From Erysipelothrix urinaevulpis (GTDB lineage Bacteria; Bacillota_I; Bacilli_A; Erysipelotrichales; Erysipelotrichaceae), in NCBI RefSeq assembly GCF_009828835.1, contig NZ_WTTB01000008.1:1-39436 (forward strand): a DNA stretch of 39,436 bases, read 5' to 3'. Every line of letters begins with the position of its first letter. Position 1 is the first letter of the stretch. The notes beneath the pieces are model-generated. The model was not told the DNA's origin and ran no database searches. It was given only the letters and a program-made list of their open reading frames with translations. Positions 27,127-35,349 of this stretch are shown piece by piece. The translations under genes were made by a program, and so were the position numbers.

Positions 27127-29382
27127 CTATTCTTCTTTATTTTTAGAAATCAGGACAAACCCTAATCCAGTAAGAACACTAACGATACCCCAATAATTTG
27201 CAGCTATCCCTGTATTAGGGAGCGTGGATACTTTGGGTATTTCTTTTGCTTTATCGACCCCAAGTACAGCCATTTCTTGTCTTGGTTCTTTGCTGACTGA
27301 TGTCAATAACTCTACTTCGTCTGCCCATTCTAGTGTTACTTCTTCTATCTCCAAGTCTTCCACTGTTTCTTCAGGAACGAGTTCTTCTGTAGGTGTGAGT
27401 GGATCGTGTGGAACGATACTTATATCAGGAACAACTGGTGTTACTTCTTCTATCTCCAAGTCTTCCACTGTTTCTTCAGGAACAAGTTCTTCTGTAGGTG
27501 TGAGTGGATCATGAGGAACGATACTTATATCAGGTACAACTGGTGTTACTTCCTCTATTTCCAAGTCTTCCACCGTTTCTTCAGGAACGACTTCTTCTGT
27601 AGGTGTGAGTGGATCATGAGGAACGATACTACTATCAGGTACAACTGGTGTTACTTCCTCTATTTCCAAATCTTCCACTGTTTCTTCAGGAACGACTTCT
27701 TCTGTAGGTGTGAGTGGATCATGAGGAACGATACTACTATCAGGAACAACTGGTGTTACTTCCTCTATTTCCAAATCTTCCACTGTTTCTTCAGGAACGA
27801 CTTCCTCATTCGGGTATAGTGGGTCATTTATTTCTAAAGGTATTAGTGAATTCACCACATTAAAGAGTTGGTTTTCTTGATGATAGTCAATGCTTGACTC
27901 ATAGCCTTTTATTGCTTCTTCATATAATTTATAATCAATTAATTCGCCATCTACATTGAATTTTTTTAAACCGACAAATGTTAGCTTATATTGATTTTTC
28001 GGCATAACAACTTGTCTAATTAACTCCCCATCAGCAAATAACTTAAAAACAATTGGGATTTGAGGATGAATTTGATTTCCTTCATCATCAATCCATGTTT
28101 TTGATACACTTAAGTCAAACGGGATTGCATCATTCTTAAACTTCAATTCCACTTCCCGTTGATCGTTAAAAACTATCAAAACTTCTTTTTTATCCATACC
28201 GACATAACCATTGGGTACAACAATTTCTTCAACGTCATAAACACCCGCTATCACATCTTTTTTGAAAGCCTGACCATTTTCATCTGTTTTTAATACAAAG
28301 CTTTCGCTTGAGAAAACCTTATGGGTAAATTTGAAAACAGCTCCAGAAAGTCTTGTGTTCGTATCGCTGTCCTCTTTAACAATCGATAAGTTTCCTCTAG
28401 GACTGCCATTCCCAGTTCCCCAACCCCCTAAATTAAACTGTCCTATGGCCAAATTATTTTGTCCACCATCCATTGGAACATTTGTCCCCTTTGATGTTTT
28501 TAAAAAAGCACTGTTCTCTAAATCAAAAACACCACCGTTACCATAGTCACCCGTATAGATTGTTTCATACTCAATGTTATACCACTGACCTTCACTGATA
28601 TCCAACTCTAAAGAAAACCCTTTTTTATCACGATCAAAAGCAATTGGACCCTCATAAACTTTCGAACCAATAGAATGTTCTCCTTGTCTTGCAATATTAA
28701 TTCTAAAACTTGTATCATCCAAGACTTGATTAGGTCCCAGACGATCTGATAATTTCACCGTATTTCCTGGAAGACTCCCATCACGATTTACGCGAATATA
28801 CCAACGTAAACCTTGATCTGTTTGACGACCCAAACCAAAGGACCCTTTTGAAAATGATTCTTTACTATAGTTATTAGTGTCTCGTTGAGTGTTATCAACT
28901 TTAATCGAATCGTTTAATACAATCGTATTTGTCTCATCAACACTTATTAAATCTAGATTAATGATGTCATTATTTTTTTGATCATCAATTCGATACACAA
29001 GACTAAATCCACTATGTCGATTAGTTTTTTGCTCAATTTCCTTTGTAAATGTAAACACTATTTTGTCATCAACTTGACGCCCAATACCGTATTTACCTAG
29101 TTTCAACTCACGTCCCATAAGGCTTAACCCCTTTGGTATGCTAACTGAAAATGTGTCGTTAGCTTTGTATGTTTTTTCAACCGTATCATCAGGTAAACGC
29201 CACGTTCCTTCGATGATTAATGTCTCACTTGGAACATAGACATCTGCTTTATGATTAATCTTCATCGTTGTAATAATAGATCTCTTTGTTTCCGCTTTTG
29301 TTGAAGGTGCTTGTAATAATATTTGTACAAATAGTGCTAGTGTCATCAAGAATACCAATGACATTGTTATTTTCTTTTTCAT
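27127..29382 (-). CDS. LPXTG adhesin-like surface protein with CnaB domains and 35-residue repeats
   Basis: Sortase-anchored protein of 751 residues from ATG 29382 (GGAGGAAAT before it). The parts in order are a signal peptide (1-~34, ending STKAET) and a beta-rich N-terminal region (~35-315) resembling the adhesive Ig-like domains of collagen/fibrinogen-binding MSCRAMMs (RWYIRVNRDGSLPGNTVKLSD). Next come a SpaA/prealbumin-like domain (~330-420, NLSIVKEDSDTNTRLSGAVF), a CnaB domain (~422-510, SVSKTWIDDEGNQ) and tandem 35-residue acidic Pro-rich repeats (524-682). It ends with LPNTG (721-725), a hydrophobic helix and KNKEE. It probably binds host matrix; the ligand is unknown. The repeats work as a stalk. 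It converges with the propeller protein. Confidence 0.9.
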   Translation of the reverse strand: MKKKITMSLVFLMTLALFVQILLQAPSTKAETKRSIITTMKINHKADVYVPSETLIIEGTWRLPDDTVEKTYKANDTFSVSIPKGLSLMGRELKLGKYGIGRQVDDKIVFTFTKEIEQKTNRHSGFSLVYRIDDQKNNDIINLDLISVDETNTIVLNDSIKVDNTQRDTNNYSKESFSKGSFGLGRQTDQGLRWYIRVNRDGSLPGNTVKLSDRLGPNQVLDDTSFRINIARQGEHSIGSKVYEGPIAFDRDKKGFSLELDISEGQWYNIEYETIYTGDYGNGGVFDLENSAFLKTSKGTNVPMDGGQNNLAIGQFNLGGWGTGNGSPRGNLSIVKEDSDTNTRLSGAVFKFTHKVFSSESFVLKTDENGQAFKKDVIAGVYDVEEIVVPNGYVGMDKKEVLIVFNDQREVELKFKNDAIPFDLSVSKTWIDDEGNQIHPQIPIVFKLFADGELIRQVVMPKNQYKLTFVGLKKFNVDGELIDYKLYEEAIKGYESSIDYHQENQLFNVVNSLIPLEINDPLYPNEEVVPEETVEDLEIEEVTPVVPDSSIVPHDPLTPTEEVVPEETVEDLEIEEVTPVVPDSSIVPHDPLTPTEEVVPEETVEDLEIEEVTPVVPDISIVPHDPLTPTEELVPEETVEDLEIEEVTPVVPDISIVPHDPLTPTEELVPEETVEDLEIEEVTLEWADEVELLTSVSKEPRQEMAVLGVDKAKEIPKVSTLPNTGIAANYWGIVSVLTGLGFVLISKNKEE
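27335..27812 (-). repeat. 105-base tandem repeats in the adhesin gene
   Basis: Units begin at 27335, 27440, 27545, 27650 and 27755, exactly 105 bases apart: four full and one partial. Each codes for 35 residues beginning EE(V/L)VPEETVEDLEIEE. Near-identity between units points to recent duplication and easy length change by recombination, always in frame. Confidence 0.95.
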
Positions 29383-29456
29383 ATTTCCTCCTCTGTATAT
29401 TTCGATATCCATTTTTTATTCATTCATAATTCACAACAATCTTAATAAATCGCTGT

Positions 29457-29470
29457 TTTTGCCGCTTACA
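29457..29470 (-). promoter_or_regulatory. Possible cre site upstream of the adhesin gene
   Basis: Minus strand TGTAAGCGGCAAAA fits TGNNANCGNTNNCA with two mismatches, 75 bases upstream of the start. No convincing -35/-10 pair was found around it, so this is weak. Confidence 0.3.
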
Positions 29471-29571
29471 TAAAATATCACTTTAACAAAAACTCAACAA
29501 TTATCTTGCCTGTCATTTGACTCATTTCACGTATGTTTATACATTTTATAGACTTTCTTGTGACAATATTG

Positions 29572-29600
29572 TTGACAAGCAACACTTTTTCATTTAATGT
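29572..29600 (+). promoter_or_regulatory. Promoter of the T-box-controlled transporter operon
   Basis: -35 TTGACA (29572-29577), 17-base spacer, weak -10 TAATGT (29595-29600), just upstream of the T-box leader. Confidence 0.5.
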
Positions 29601-29610
29601 TGTAGGTAAA

Positions 29611-29845
29611 TCAATGAACAAGAGAGTAAATTTACAAAACTTTTGAAAGCGAATCGGGGGTGGTGGAAGCCTGATAAGAGTTGTAGATTGAACCGCACTT
29701 GCGAGATGTAGTGATGAACTTACAGTAGTTTCTACCGCCTACCGAGCGTTAACGGATACGAGTGATCTTGCCTATTTGCAAGATAATTAGAGTGGTACCA
29801 CGCAACAGCGTCTCTAGGCTATGCCTAAAGACGCTGTTTTTATTT
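29611..29845 (+). ncRNA. T-box leader, specifier read as CGC (arginine)
   Basis: All main T-box parts are visible: AGTA box (29625-29628), GGTGGTGGAAGCC of the Stem I distal region, the specifier strand GAAC-CGC-A, the T-box AGAGTGGTACCACG (29789-29802), and a terminator AACAGCGTCT (29804-29813) / AGACGCTGTT (29829-29838) with a T-run. CAAG (29619-29622) pairs with CTTG (29698-29701), closing the specifier loop so that CGC (29694-29696) sits in codon position followed by A. Uncharged tRNA-Arg would stabilise the antiterminator and turn on the transporter. CCG (Pro), one base earlier, is the alternative reading. Confidence 0.9.
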
Positions 29846-29860
29846 TAAAAGGAGATATTT

Positions 29861-30685
29861 ATGAAAAAAACACTTATTATTTTATTTGTTACACTATTTT
29901 TAACTGCTTGTTCCTCGAAACCAGAAGAACAAAGTAATCTTTATCAAGACATTTTGGATAAAAAAGAAATCGTTGTCGCTGTCTCACCAGACTACGTTCC
30001 CTATGAATTTATTGATCCTAGCAAACAAGGGCAAGATCAATACGTTGGGGCCGATATAGAACTAGCAAAATATATTGCTGAAAAACTGGGTATTACGTTA
30101 ACCATCAAGGCGATGGATTTCTCTGACATTCCAAGTGCAATTGCACTCGAACGTTTCGATCTTGGAATTTCAGGTTTTACCCATTCTGAAGAACGAGCTA
30201 AACAAATCCAATTCAGCGACTCTTATGACAACAGTGAATCAACATGCCAAGGATTTTTAGTTAGAAAAGATCGTGCTGATGAATTCAAATCACTCAAAGA
30301 CTTTGAAGAAGCACATGTTGTTGTCCAAAACGGGTCACTACAACAAACTTATGTCCAACAGCAATTACCAAATTCAAAACAACGTCCTATTGGAAAACTT
30401 GACGATGGTGTCTTGGAATTAAAATACAACAAAGTTGATGCCGTCGCAATTTCATGTGAATCAGGTGCTTCATTTACCTTAAACAACGACGACTTGATGG
30501 TCAGTGACGTAAAATTCGACATTATAGACGAAGAAGGTATGATGGTAATTATGCCCAAAGAACAAACAGAACTTTTAGAACATATCAATGCGATTATTAA
30601 AGAGGTCAAAGAAAACGGACTCTATGCTGAGTGGATGAATGATGCCAATAAACTTGCTGAAGATTTAGGAGCGGTTAACGAATGA
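29861..30685 (+). CDS. Amino-acid ABC transporter substrate-binding lipoprotein
   Basis: Family 3 solute-binding protein of 274 residues. A lipoprotein signal is clear: MKKTLIILFVTLFLTACSS, with the lipobox cysteine at C17. The binding domain follows with VVAVSPDYVPYEFIDP, VGADIELAKYIAEKLG and LDLGISGFTHSEERA-like blocks characteristic of polar amino-acid binders. It sits on the outer face of the membrane and feeds the permease and ATPase encoded next. The T-box specifier suggests arginine as substrate, and the fold fits ArtJ/ArtP-type binders. AAAGGAGATATT precedes the ATG. The stop overlaps the permease start by four bases (ATGA). Confidence 0.94.
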   Translation: MKKTLIILFVTLFLTACSSKPEEQSNLYQDILDKKEIVVAVSPDYVPYEFIDPSKQGQDQYVGADIELAKYIAEKLGITLTIKAMDFSDIPSAIALERFDLGISGFTHSEERAKQIQFSDSYDNSESTCQGFLVRKDRADEFKSLKDFEEAHVVVQNGSLQQTYVQQQLPNSKQRPIGKLDDGVLELKYNKVDAVAISCESGASFTLNNDDLMVSDVKFDIIDEEGMMVIMPKEQTELLEHINAIIKEVKENGLYAEWMNDANKLAEDLGAVNE

Positions 30686-31338
30686 TTCAAAACATCTTTA
30701 ATATCTTAGAAAAATATGGCCATGTTTTTCTAAAAGGTACGTGGGGAACACTTTATTTGTCATTGATTGTCGTATTTTTTGGAACCATTGTCGGTGCCCT
30801 TATTTCATTAATGAAAATGAGTAAATTTAAACCCTTCTCAGTGATAGCAAGTGTTTTTGTAGAAATCGTACGTGGAACTCCTATTCTATTACAGCTATAC
30901 TTATTCTATTACCTAGGTGCTGATTTAATTTCAAACCAGCTACCCGATACTTTTTGGGTTATTACAGCACTTATTGTAAACTCTAGTGCTTATGTTTCTG
31001 AGATATTTAGAGCCGGTATCCAGGCTGTTGATAAAGGTCAATTTGAAGCGTCAAAAAGTTTAGGACTTAGCAATGCCCAGATGATGAGATTTATCATCCT
31101 ACCCCAAGCAATCAAAAATATCCTTCCTGCATTGGGTAACGAATTTATTACAATGATTAAAGAAACATCGCTTGCATCTATCTTTTTCATTAACAGTCTC
31201 ATGACATCTGAAGCAATTGTCTCAAGTACAACACACATGAAAATCGAATCATTAATTATCGTAGGTATCATCTATTTTATTATTACATTCACCTTAAGCA
31301 AATTACTTAAAAAGTTCGAAGGGAGACTTCAAGCATAA
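30682..31338 (+). CDS. Amino-acid ABC transporter permease
   Basis: 218-residue membrane subunit of a polar amino-acid importer (HisMQ/ArtQ type) with about five membrane helices. The N-terminal [20 protein letters not shown] and the EAA loop [26 protein letters not shown], here split at residue ~115-140, contact the ATPase. [16 protein letters not shown] is also diagnostic of the family. It overlaps the binding-protein gene by four bases and the ATPase gene by one base, so translation is coupled. It is probably a homodimer. Confidence 0.94.
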   Translation: MIQNIFNILEKYGHVFLKGTWGTLYLSLIVVFFGTIVGALISLMKMSKFKPFSVIASVFVEIVRGTPILLQLYLFYYLGADLISNQLPDTFWVITALIVNSSAYVSEIFRAGIQAVDKGQFEASKSLGLSNAQMMRFIILPQAIKNILPALGNEFITMIKETSLASIFFINSLMTSEAIVSSTTHMKIESLIIVGIIYFIITFTLSKLLKKFEGRLQA

Positions 31339-32063
31339 TGGAAAAAGAAATCATTAAAATTAATAATCTTCATAAAAGCTACGGTGATCTCCATGTCTTA
31401 AAGGGAATTACCACCTCGATTAAAGAAGGAGAAGTTGTTTCAATAATCGGACCTTCAGGTTCTGGTAAATCGACGTTACTGCGTTGCATTAATTACCTCG
31501 AAATTCCAAATGAGGGGACCATTCACTTCAATGATATCCTCATTAAGAATGAACAAAAAAGCCTTGACAAAGTGCGTCAAGATATTGGTATGGTATTTCA
31601 ACATTTCAATGTTTTTCCACATATTACGGTATTAGAAAATATTACACTTGCACCCAAATTACTAAAGAAAAACGAAAAAAAAGAAAAAGCTCTTGAACTC
31701 CTTACTATGGTTGGTTTAGCTAATAAGGCAGATGATTATCCTACAAGTTTGTCTGGTGGTCAAAAGCAACGCTTAGCAATCGTTCGTGCGTTAGCTATGA
31801 ATCCGAAAATCATGCTTTTTGATGAACCAACAAGTGCACTTGACCCTGAAATGGTTAAAGAGGTTCTTGATGTTATCAAACGTCTAAGCCAAAGTGGTAT
31901 GACAATCATCATCGTAACCCACGAAATAAATTTCGCAAAAGAAATTAGTGATCGAATCTTATTTATGGATGAAGGCTTGATCCAAGAAGAAGGACACCCA
32001 AAAGAACTATTAGAAAATCCAAAAGAAAAAAGAACTCAAAAGTTCTTAAGTAAACTATTATAA
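31338..32063 (+). CDS. Amino-acid ABC transporter ATP-binding protein
   Basis: 241-residue ATPase that powers the importer. Walker A is GPSGSGKST (residues ~36-44), the Q-loop is [11 protein letters not shown], the signature is LSGGQKQR, Walker B is [13 protein letters not shown], and the switch histidine is in IIIVTHE. The sequence is close to the GlnQ/ArtP/HisP group of polar amino-acid transporters. Its start overlaps the permease stop by one base. The operon ends at a hairpin immediately after the stop codon. Confidence 0.96.
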   Translation: MEKEIIKINNLHKSYGDLHVLKGITTSIKEGEVVSIIGPSGSGKSTLLRCINYLEIPNEGTIHFNDILIKNEQKSLDKVRQDIGMVFQHFNVFPHITVLENITLAPKLLKKNEKKEKALELLTMVGLANKADDYPTSLSGGQKQRLAIVRALAMNPKIMLFDEPTSALDPEMVKEVLDVIKRLSQSGMTIIIVTHEINFAKEISDRILFMDEGLIQEEGHPKELLENPKEKRTQKFLSKLL

Positions 32064-32090
32064 AACCTGATACTTGATCAGGTTTTTTTT
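32062..32090. terminator. Terminator shared by the transporter operon and folC
   Basis: AAAACCTGAT (32062-32071) / ATCAGGTTTT (32077-32086) with a five-base loop, then more T. The folC stop codon (32080-32078) lies in the stem, so folC and the ATPase gene end on the same hairpin from opposite sides. Confidence 0.85.
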
Positions 32091-33280
32091 ATATAAGCAC
32101 GCGCTAATGAAATAAAGTAAAGTGAACCTGTAATATAAATTGAATGAGTTTCTTTATACTCTAAGGCTTTATCAATAGCGCTTTGATATGGGGAAATTAC
32201 CTCTAACCCCAAATCCATACTATTTAGGTCTTCTTCTGTTATTGCTCGAGGAAAATCAAATGTGGTCAATATCATATGATCGACCACTTGATTGAGGTGA
32301 TTTATCATAACACTGACTTCCTTGTCTTTTAAAGCAGTAAAGAGAATTAAGGTTTTTTCATCTCTGGTTTTAATTTCTTCAACCAATGAATTTACACCCG
32401 CCTCATTATGAGCACCATCTAAGTAGACTTTAGGAAGAACTTCTTCAAACCGACCTGCCCAGACTTCTTTTTCCACCGTCTTTTTAATCAATTCTTTAGA
32501 CAAAGTATCATCAAACGCTAAGCATAGTTCGATGGCTAGATTCGCATTCAATCCTTGATAATTCGCATGACGTTTTAAGTCAAATTCTAATTGACTTCCC
32601 TTCACATGATATGAATCTTTACCCCATTCTATTAAAGGTTTAGGTAAGAAAGTGATTGGACCTTTGGCATATTCAATAAAAACTTTTTGAATTTCAGGTT
32701 TAAGTTCACTGCTATACACTGGAACCTTGTCTTTAAAGATACCTGCTTTTTCTATCGCTATCTTTTCTTCGGTATCTCCAAGGATAGCCATGTGATCAAG
32801 CGAAACATTTGTTATTCCAATGAGTTCTGGCGTAAGGACACTTGTAGCATCCAAACGACCACCTAAACCTACCTCATAAATTGCGACATCAACGTTTTTT
32901 TCTATAAAATATAAAACTGAGATAATCAAATCAATTTCAAACATACTTAAGTTATATTCGTCCCAAAGCGGTTCTGTTTGATTAGCAATTCGTAAAAATT
33001 CATCAGCATTAATTTCTTCATCATTTATTCTAATTCGATCACGATGATGAACTAAATGTGGTGATGTAAATGTGCCAACTTTATTCCCCGATGCTTGAAG
33101 GATCGATCGTGTAAAATTCGTAGTAGATCCTTTACCATTAGTGCCACCAATTTGAATAACGCTAATATTTTTTTCAGGTGAACCTAAGTGAAGCAAGGCT
33201 TTTTTTAACTGGGTTGTCCCATATGTTTGGTTTTTACGCTGAATTAATGTTTCAATCAGGCTGGTTTCTTCTTTAAACAT
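32078..33280 (-). CDS. folC: Folylpolyglutamate synthase / dihydrofolate synthase
   Basis: Mur-ligase-like enzyme of 400 residues that adds glutamate to folates (and to dihydropteroate in bifunctional forms). The ATP loop is VIQIGGTNGKGSTTNF (residues ~45-60), followed by GTFTSPHLVHHRDRIRIN, YEVGLGGRLDATSVL and DGAHNEAGVNSL, all in family order. I chose ATG 33280, with GGAG five bases before it, overlapping the ung stop by eight bases; a TTG five codons earlier is possible. It is the last gene of the minus-strand operon. Confidence 0.95.
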   Translation of the reverse strand: MFKEETSLIETLIQRKNQTYGTTQLKKALLHLGSPEKNISVIQIGGTNGKGSTTNFTRSILQASGNKVGTFTSPHLVHHRDRIRINDEEINADEFLRIANQTEPLWDEYNLSMFEIDLIISVLYFIEKNVDVAIYEVGLGGRLDATSVLTPELIGITNVSLDHMAILGDTEEKIAIEKAGIFKDKVPVYSSELKPEIQKVFIEYAKGPITFLPKPLIEWGKDSYHVKGSQLEFDLKRHANYQGLNANLAIELCLAFDDTLSKELIKKTVEKEVWAGRFEEVLPKVYLDGAHNEAGVNSLVEEIKTRDEKTLILFTALKDKEVSVMINHLNQVVDHMILTTFDFPRAITEEDLNSMDLGLEVISPYQSAIDKALEYKETHSIYITGSLYFISLARAYIKKT

Positions 33281-33935
33281 CTGTTCTCCAGTCAATCTCA
33301 GGCATTTTTTTATCCTTTAATATTTTATTAATTGTACTAAATGGTTTTGATCCAAAAAAACCACGATACGAACTCAAAGGGGAGGGATGTGGTGCACACA
33401 GTATTTTATGTCTATGGTCAATCATTGCTGTTTTCTTCTGTGCTTCTTTACCCCATAAAACAAAAATCAAAAATTCTTGCTTTTCATTTAATTCTTTCAT
33501 CATTCTATCCGTGAATGTTTCCCAGCCAATATTCCGATGTGATAAAGGCGTACTTTCTTCAACTGTGAGAACGTTATTGATTAGGAAAACACCTTGTTTA
33601 GCCCAATGACTTAAATCACCGTTTGTATTTTTAACACCTAAATCGTCTTCAAGTTCTTTGAAAATATTAATAAGACTTTTCGGTAACGGTGTTTCTGGCA
33701 TCACGGAAAAACTCAAACCCATCGCTTGATTTGGCTGATGATAAGGATCTTGTCCTATGACAACAACTTTTATATCCTCGAAAGGACATAATTCAAAAGC
33801 AGAAAACACATTGTCTTCTGCTGGATATACTGTTGTATTTTGGCGAGACTGATCAATTATTTTCATCATATCATTGAAGTATGTCTTCGCCTTTTCTTCT
33901 TCGATTAATTGTTTCCAAGTATTATTCATCGTCAT
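33273..33935 (-). CDS. ung: Uracil-DNA glycosylase
   Basis: Removes uracil from DNA as the first step of base-excision repair. 220 residues, normal length. The catalytic water-activating motif GQDPYH (D63) and the leucine-intercalation loop HPSPLSSYRGFFG are intact, as is LLNNVLTVEE-like sequence (FLINNVLTVEESTPLSHR). The start is uncertain: ATG 33935 has GAAGAG ten bases upstream, and ATG 33929 two codons later is also possible. The gene overlaps the preceding MalE-like gene by 14 bases and folC by eight, so translation is probably coupled. Confidence 0.96.
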   Translation of the reverse strand: MTMNNTWKQLIEEEKAKTYFNDMMKIIDQSRQNTTVYPAEDNVFSAFELCPFEDIKVVVIGQDPYHQPNQAMGLSFSVMPETPLPKSLINIFKELEDDLGVKNTNGDLSHWAKQGVFLINNVLTVEESTPLSHRNIGWETFTDRMMKELNEKQEFLIFVLWGKEAQKKTAMIDHRHKILCAPHPSPLSSYRGFFGSKPFSTINKILKDKKMPEIDWRTDV

Positions 33936-35349
33936 TGATATCAAACTCTTCTAGCCACGCTTGGGCTCTTTCATTAATTTCTTTTTGTGTCTCTTCTACC
34001 GTTAATTCATTGAGGTAAAGTTTTTCAAGAATATCCATGATATCCACTTCATCATACAAGGATCGTGCTAACTTATTTGGATTGTTATCAAGTGCTAACA
34101 CAGAAGGAGTATCAGAATAATTATAACTTAAAATTTTCCTTAAATCAGTTTCTTCAAAATCTAGATCATCAAAATTGCTTCGGTTATAAATAAGTGTTTT
34201 ACCATCAGCGCTTTTGTATTGTTTCAACGCTTCAGGAGATCTTAGGATCCTGAGAACTTCTGCACTCGCTGAAGGAAATTCAACATCACCACGAACCATG
34301 TATCCATTCACCTCACCCATCGGAGACAGATGATGATTTTTATATGTAGGAAAGGGTGAGACTTTGTAAACATCTTCACTCTTTTCAAATCGTTGTTCAT
34401 ATTTCATAGAACTATGCAACATGGTAAAGGGAGTTTCTCGTTTGTAGAATGCTTCTTCATAAAGCCACGGCAATAATTTTTTAGGTTCAATAATTTCTTC
34501 TTCGACCTCTTCATTTTCGCTTGCTTCATCTGGCTTTTGAGGTTTTTCTTTCTCTTTTTTCTCATCTAGTTTGTAATAATCGTGATTCGTGAACTCACTA
34601 ATTAAATGTAATCCTTCGCGAAACTCTCTTGAATCAAACCCTGGAACCGACCCACGATTCGTGAAATTAAGACCCCAACGTCCACCCGTTAGAAACGGAT
34701 AAAAACTATTTTGATCACTGAATGTCAGTGGGAATACATATTTAGACTTTTCTAATATCTTATCCGAGTTCTCAAAAATTAGTTCCCAGGATTCTAAAGC
34801 ATCTGGTAAACCGACCCCTTCAGAGATTGTTAGATCAAACCCCATCTCTTCAAGCAAGGTTTCATTGTAAACAAAAAACCATCCATCAATACTATTTTGA
34901 ACAAAATAATATCCTTTAATATTTATAGCATCTTGTAGCTGAATTGGAATTTTTGAACCAACGACACTTCCCAAGGTATTTCCTAAATTTTGCATGTCAT
35001 TGATAAAATATGCAGCATTATTTTGACTTGTAACCATAATATCGTAAGGAAACCCTTGAGATAATTCTTTGACTGACAATGGTTTTTGAACATTAGTTTT
35101 AATGGCACCTTTGTGTTCAGGATGCTCTTTGTCCCATGTCTCTTGTAGATATTGACCCAGTTCTTTATTTTCTACTTGAACGATTAATTTAGCACCATCT
35201 TCAATTTGGAATTGTTCTTTATCTTTGTTATAACACACCGATTCTCCATCAAGAGAACACATATTATTAACCATAAAATAGACTGTTGAACCAAGACCAA
35301 TGATAAAAGCAATTGCAATTGTAAAGACTAGTAATCTATTTTTTTTCAT
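33922..35349 (-). CDS. Membrane-anchored MalE-like extracellular solute-binding-fold protein
   Basis: 475 residues from ATG 35349, whose ATGA overlaps the fni stop. One N-terminal membrane helix (LLVFTIAIAFIIGLGSTVYF) anchors it; no lipobox cysteine is placed for lipidation. The rest resembles type 2 periplasmic binding proteins of the maltose/polyamine class (YDIMVTSQNNAAYFINDMQN, DGWFFVYNETLLEEMGFDL, FPLTFSDQNSFYPFLTGG). A highly acidic and lysine-rich insertion (KKEKEKPQKPDEASENEEVE, residues ~260-285) interrupts the fold. No permease or ATPase is nearby, so it may be an orphan binding protein or have a structural or sensor role. It is wedged between isoprenoid and DNA-repair genes, and no ligand can be read. 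Confidence 0.75.
   Translation of the reverse strand: MKKNRLLVFTIAIAFIIGLGSTVYFMVNNMCSLDGESVCYNKDKEQFQIEDGAKLIVQVENKELGQYLQETWDKEHPEHKGAIKTNVQKPLSVKELSQGFPYDIMVTSQNNAAYFINDMQNLGNTLGSVVGSKIPIQLQDAINIKGYYFVQNSIDGWFFVYNETLLEEMGFDLTISEGVGLPDALESWELIFENSDKILEKSKYVFPLTFSDQNSFYPFLTGGRWGLNFTNRGSVPGFDSREFREGLHLISEFTNHDYYKLDEKKEKEKPQKPDEASENEEVEEEIIEPKKLLPWLYEEAFYKRETPFTMLHSSMKYEQRFEKSEDVYKVSPFPTYKNHHLSPMGEVNGYMVRGDVEFPSASAEVLRILRSPEALKQYKSADGKTLIYNRSNFDDLDFEETDLRKILSYNYSDTPSVLALDNNPNKLARSLYDEVDIMDILEKLYLNELTVEETQKEINERAQAWLEEFDINDDE

Noticed and set aside
27335-27812. Possible CRISPR-like array
   Set aside because: The 105-base units are contiguous, in frame and without unique spacers, so they are protein-coding tandem repeats.
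27224-27819. Open frames on the plus strand across the adhesin repeats
   Set aside because: They are mirror images of the repeat coding sequence on the minus strand, have no ribosome site and consist only of repeat-derived residues.
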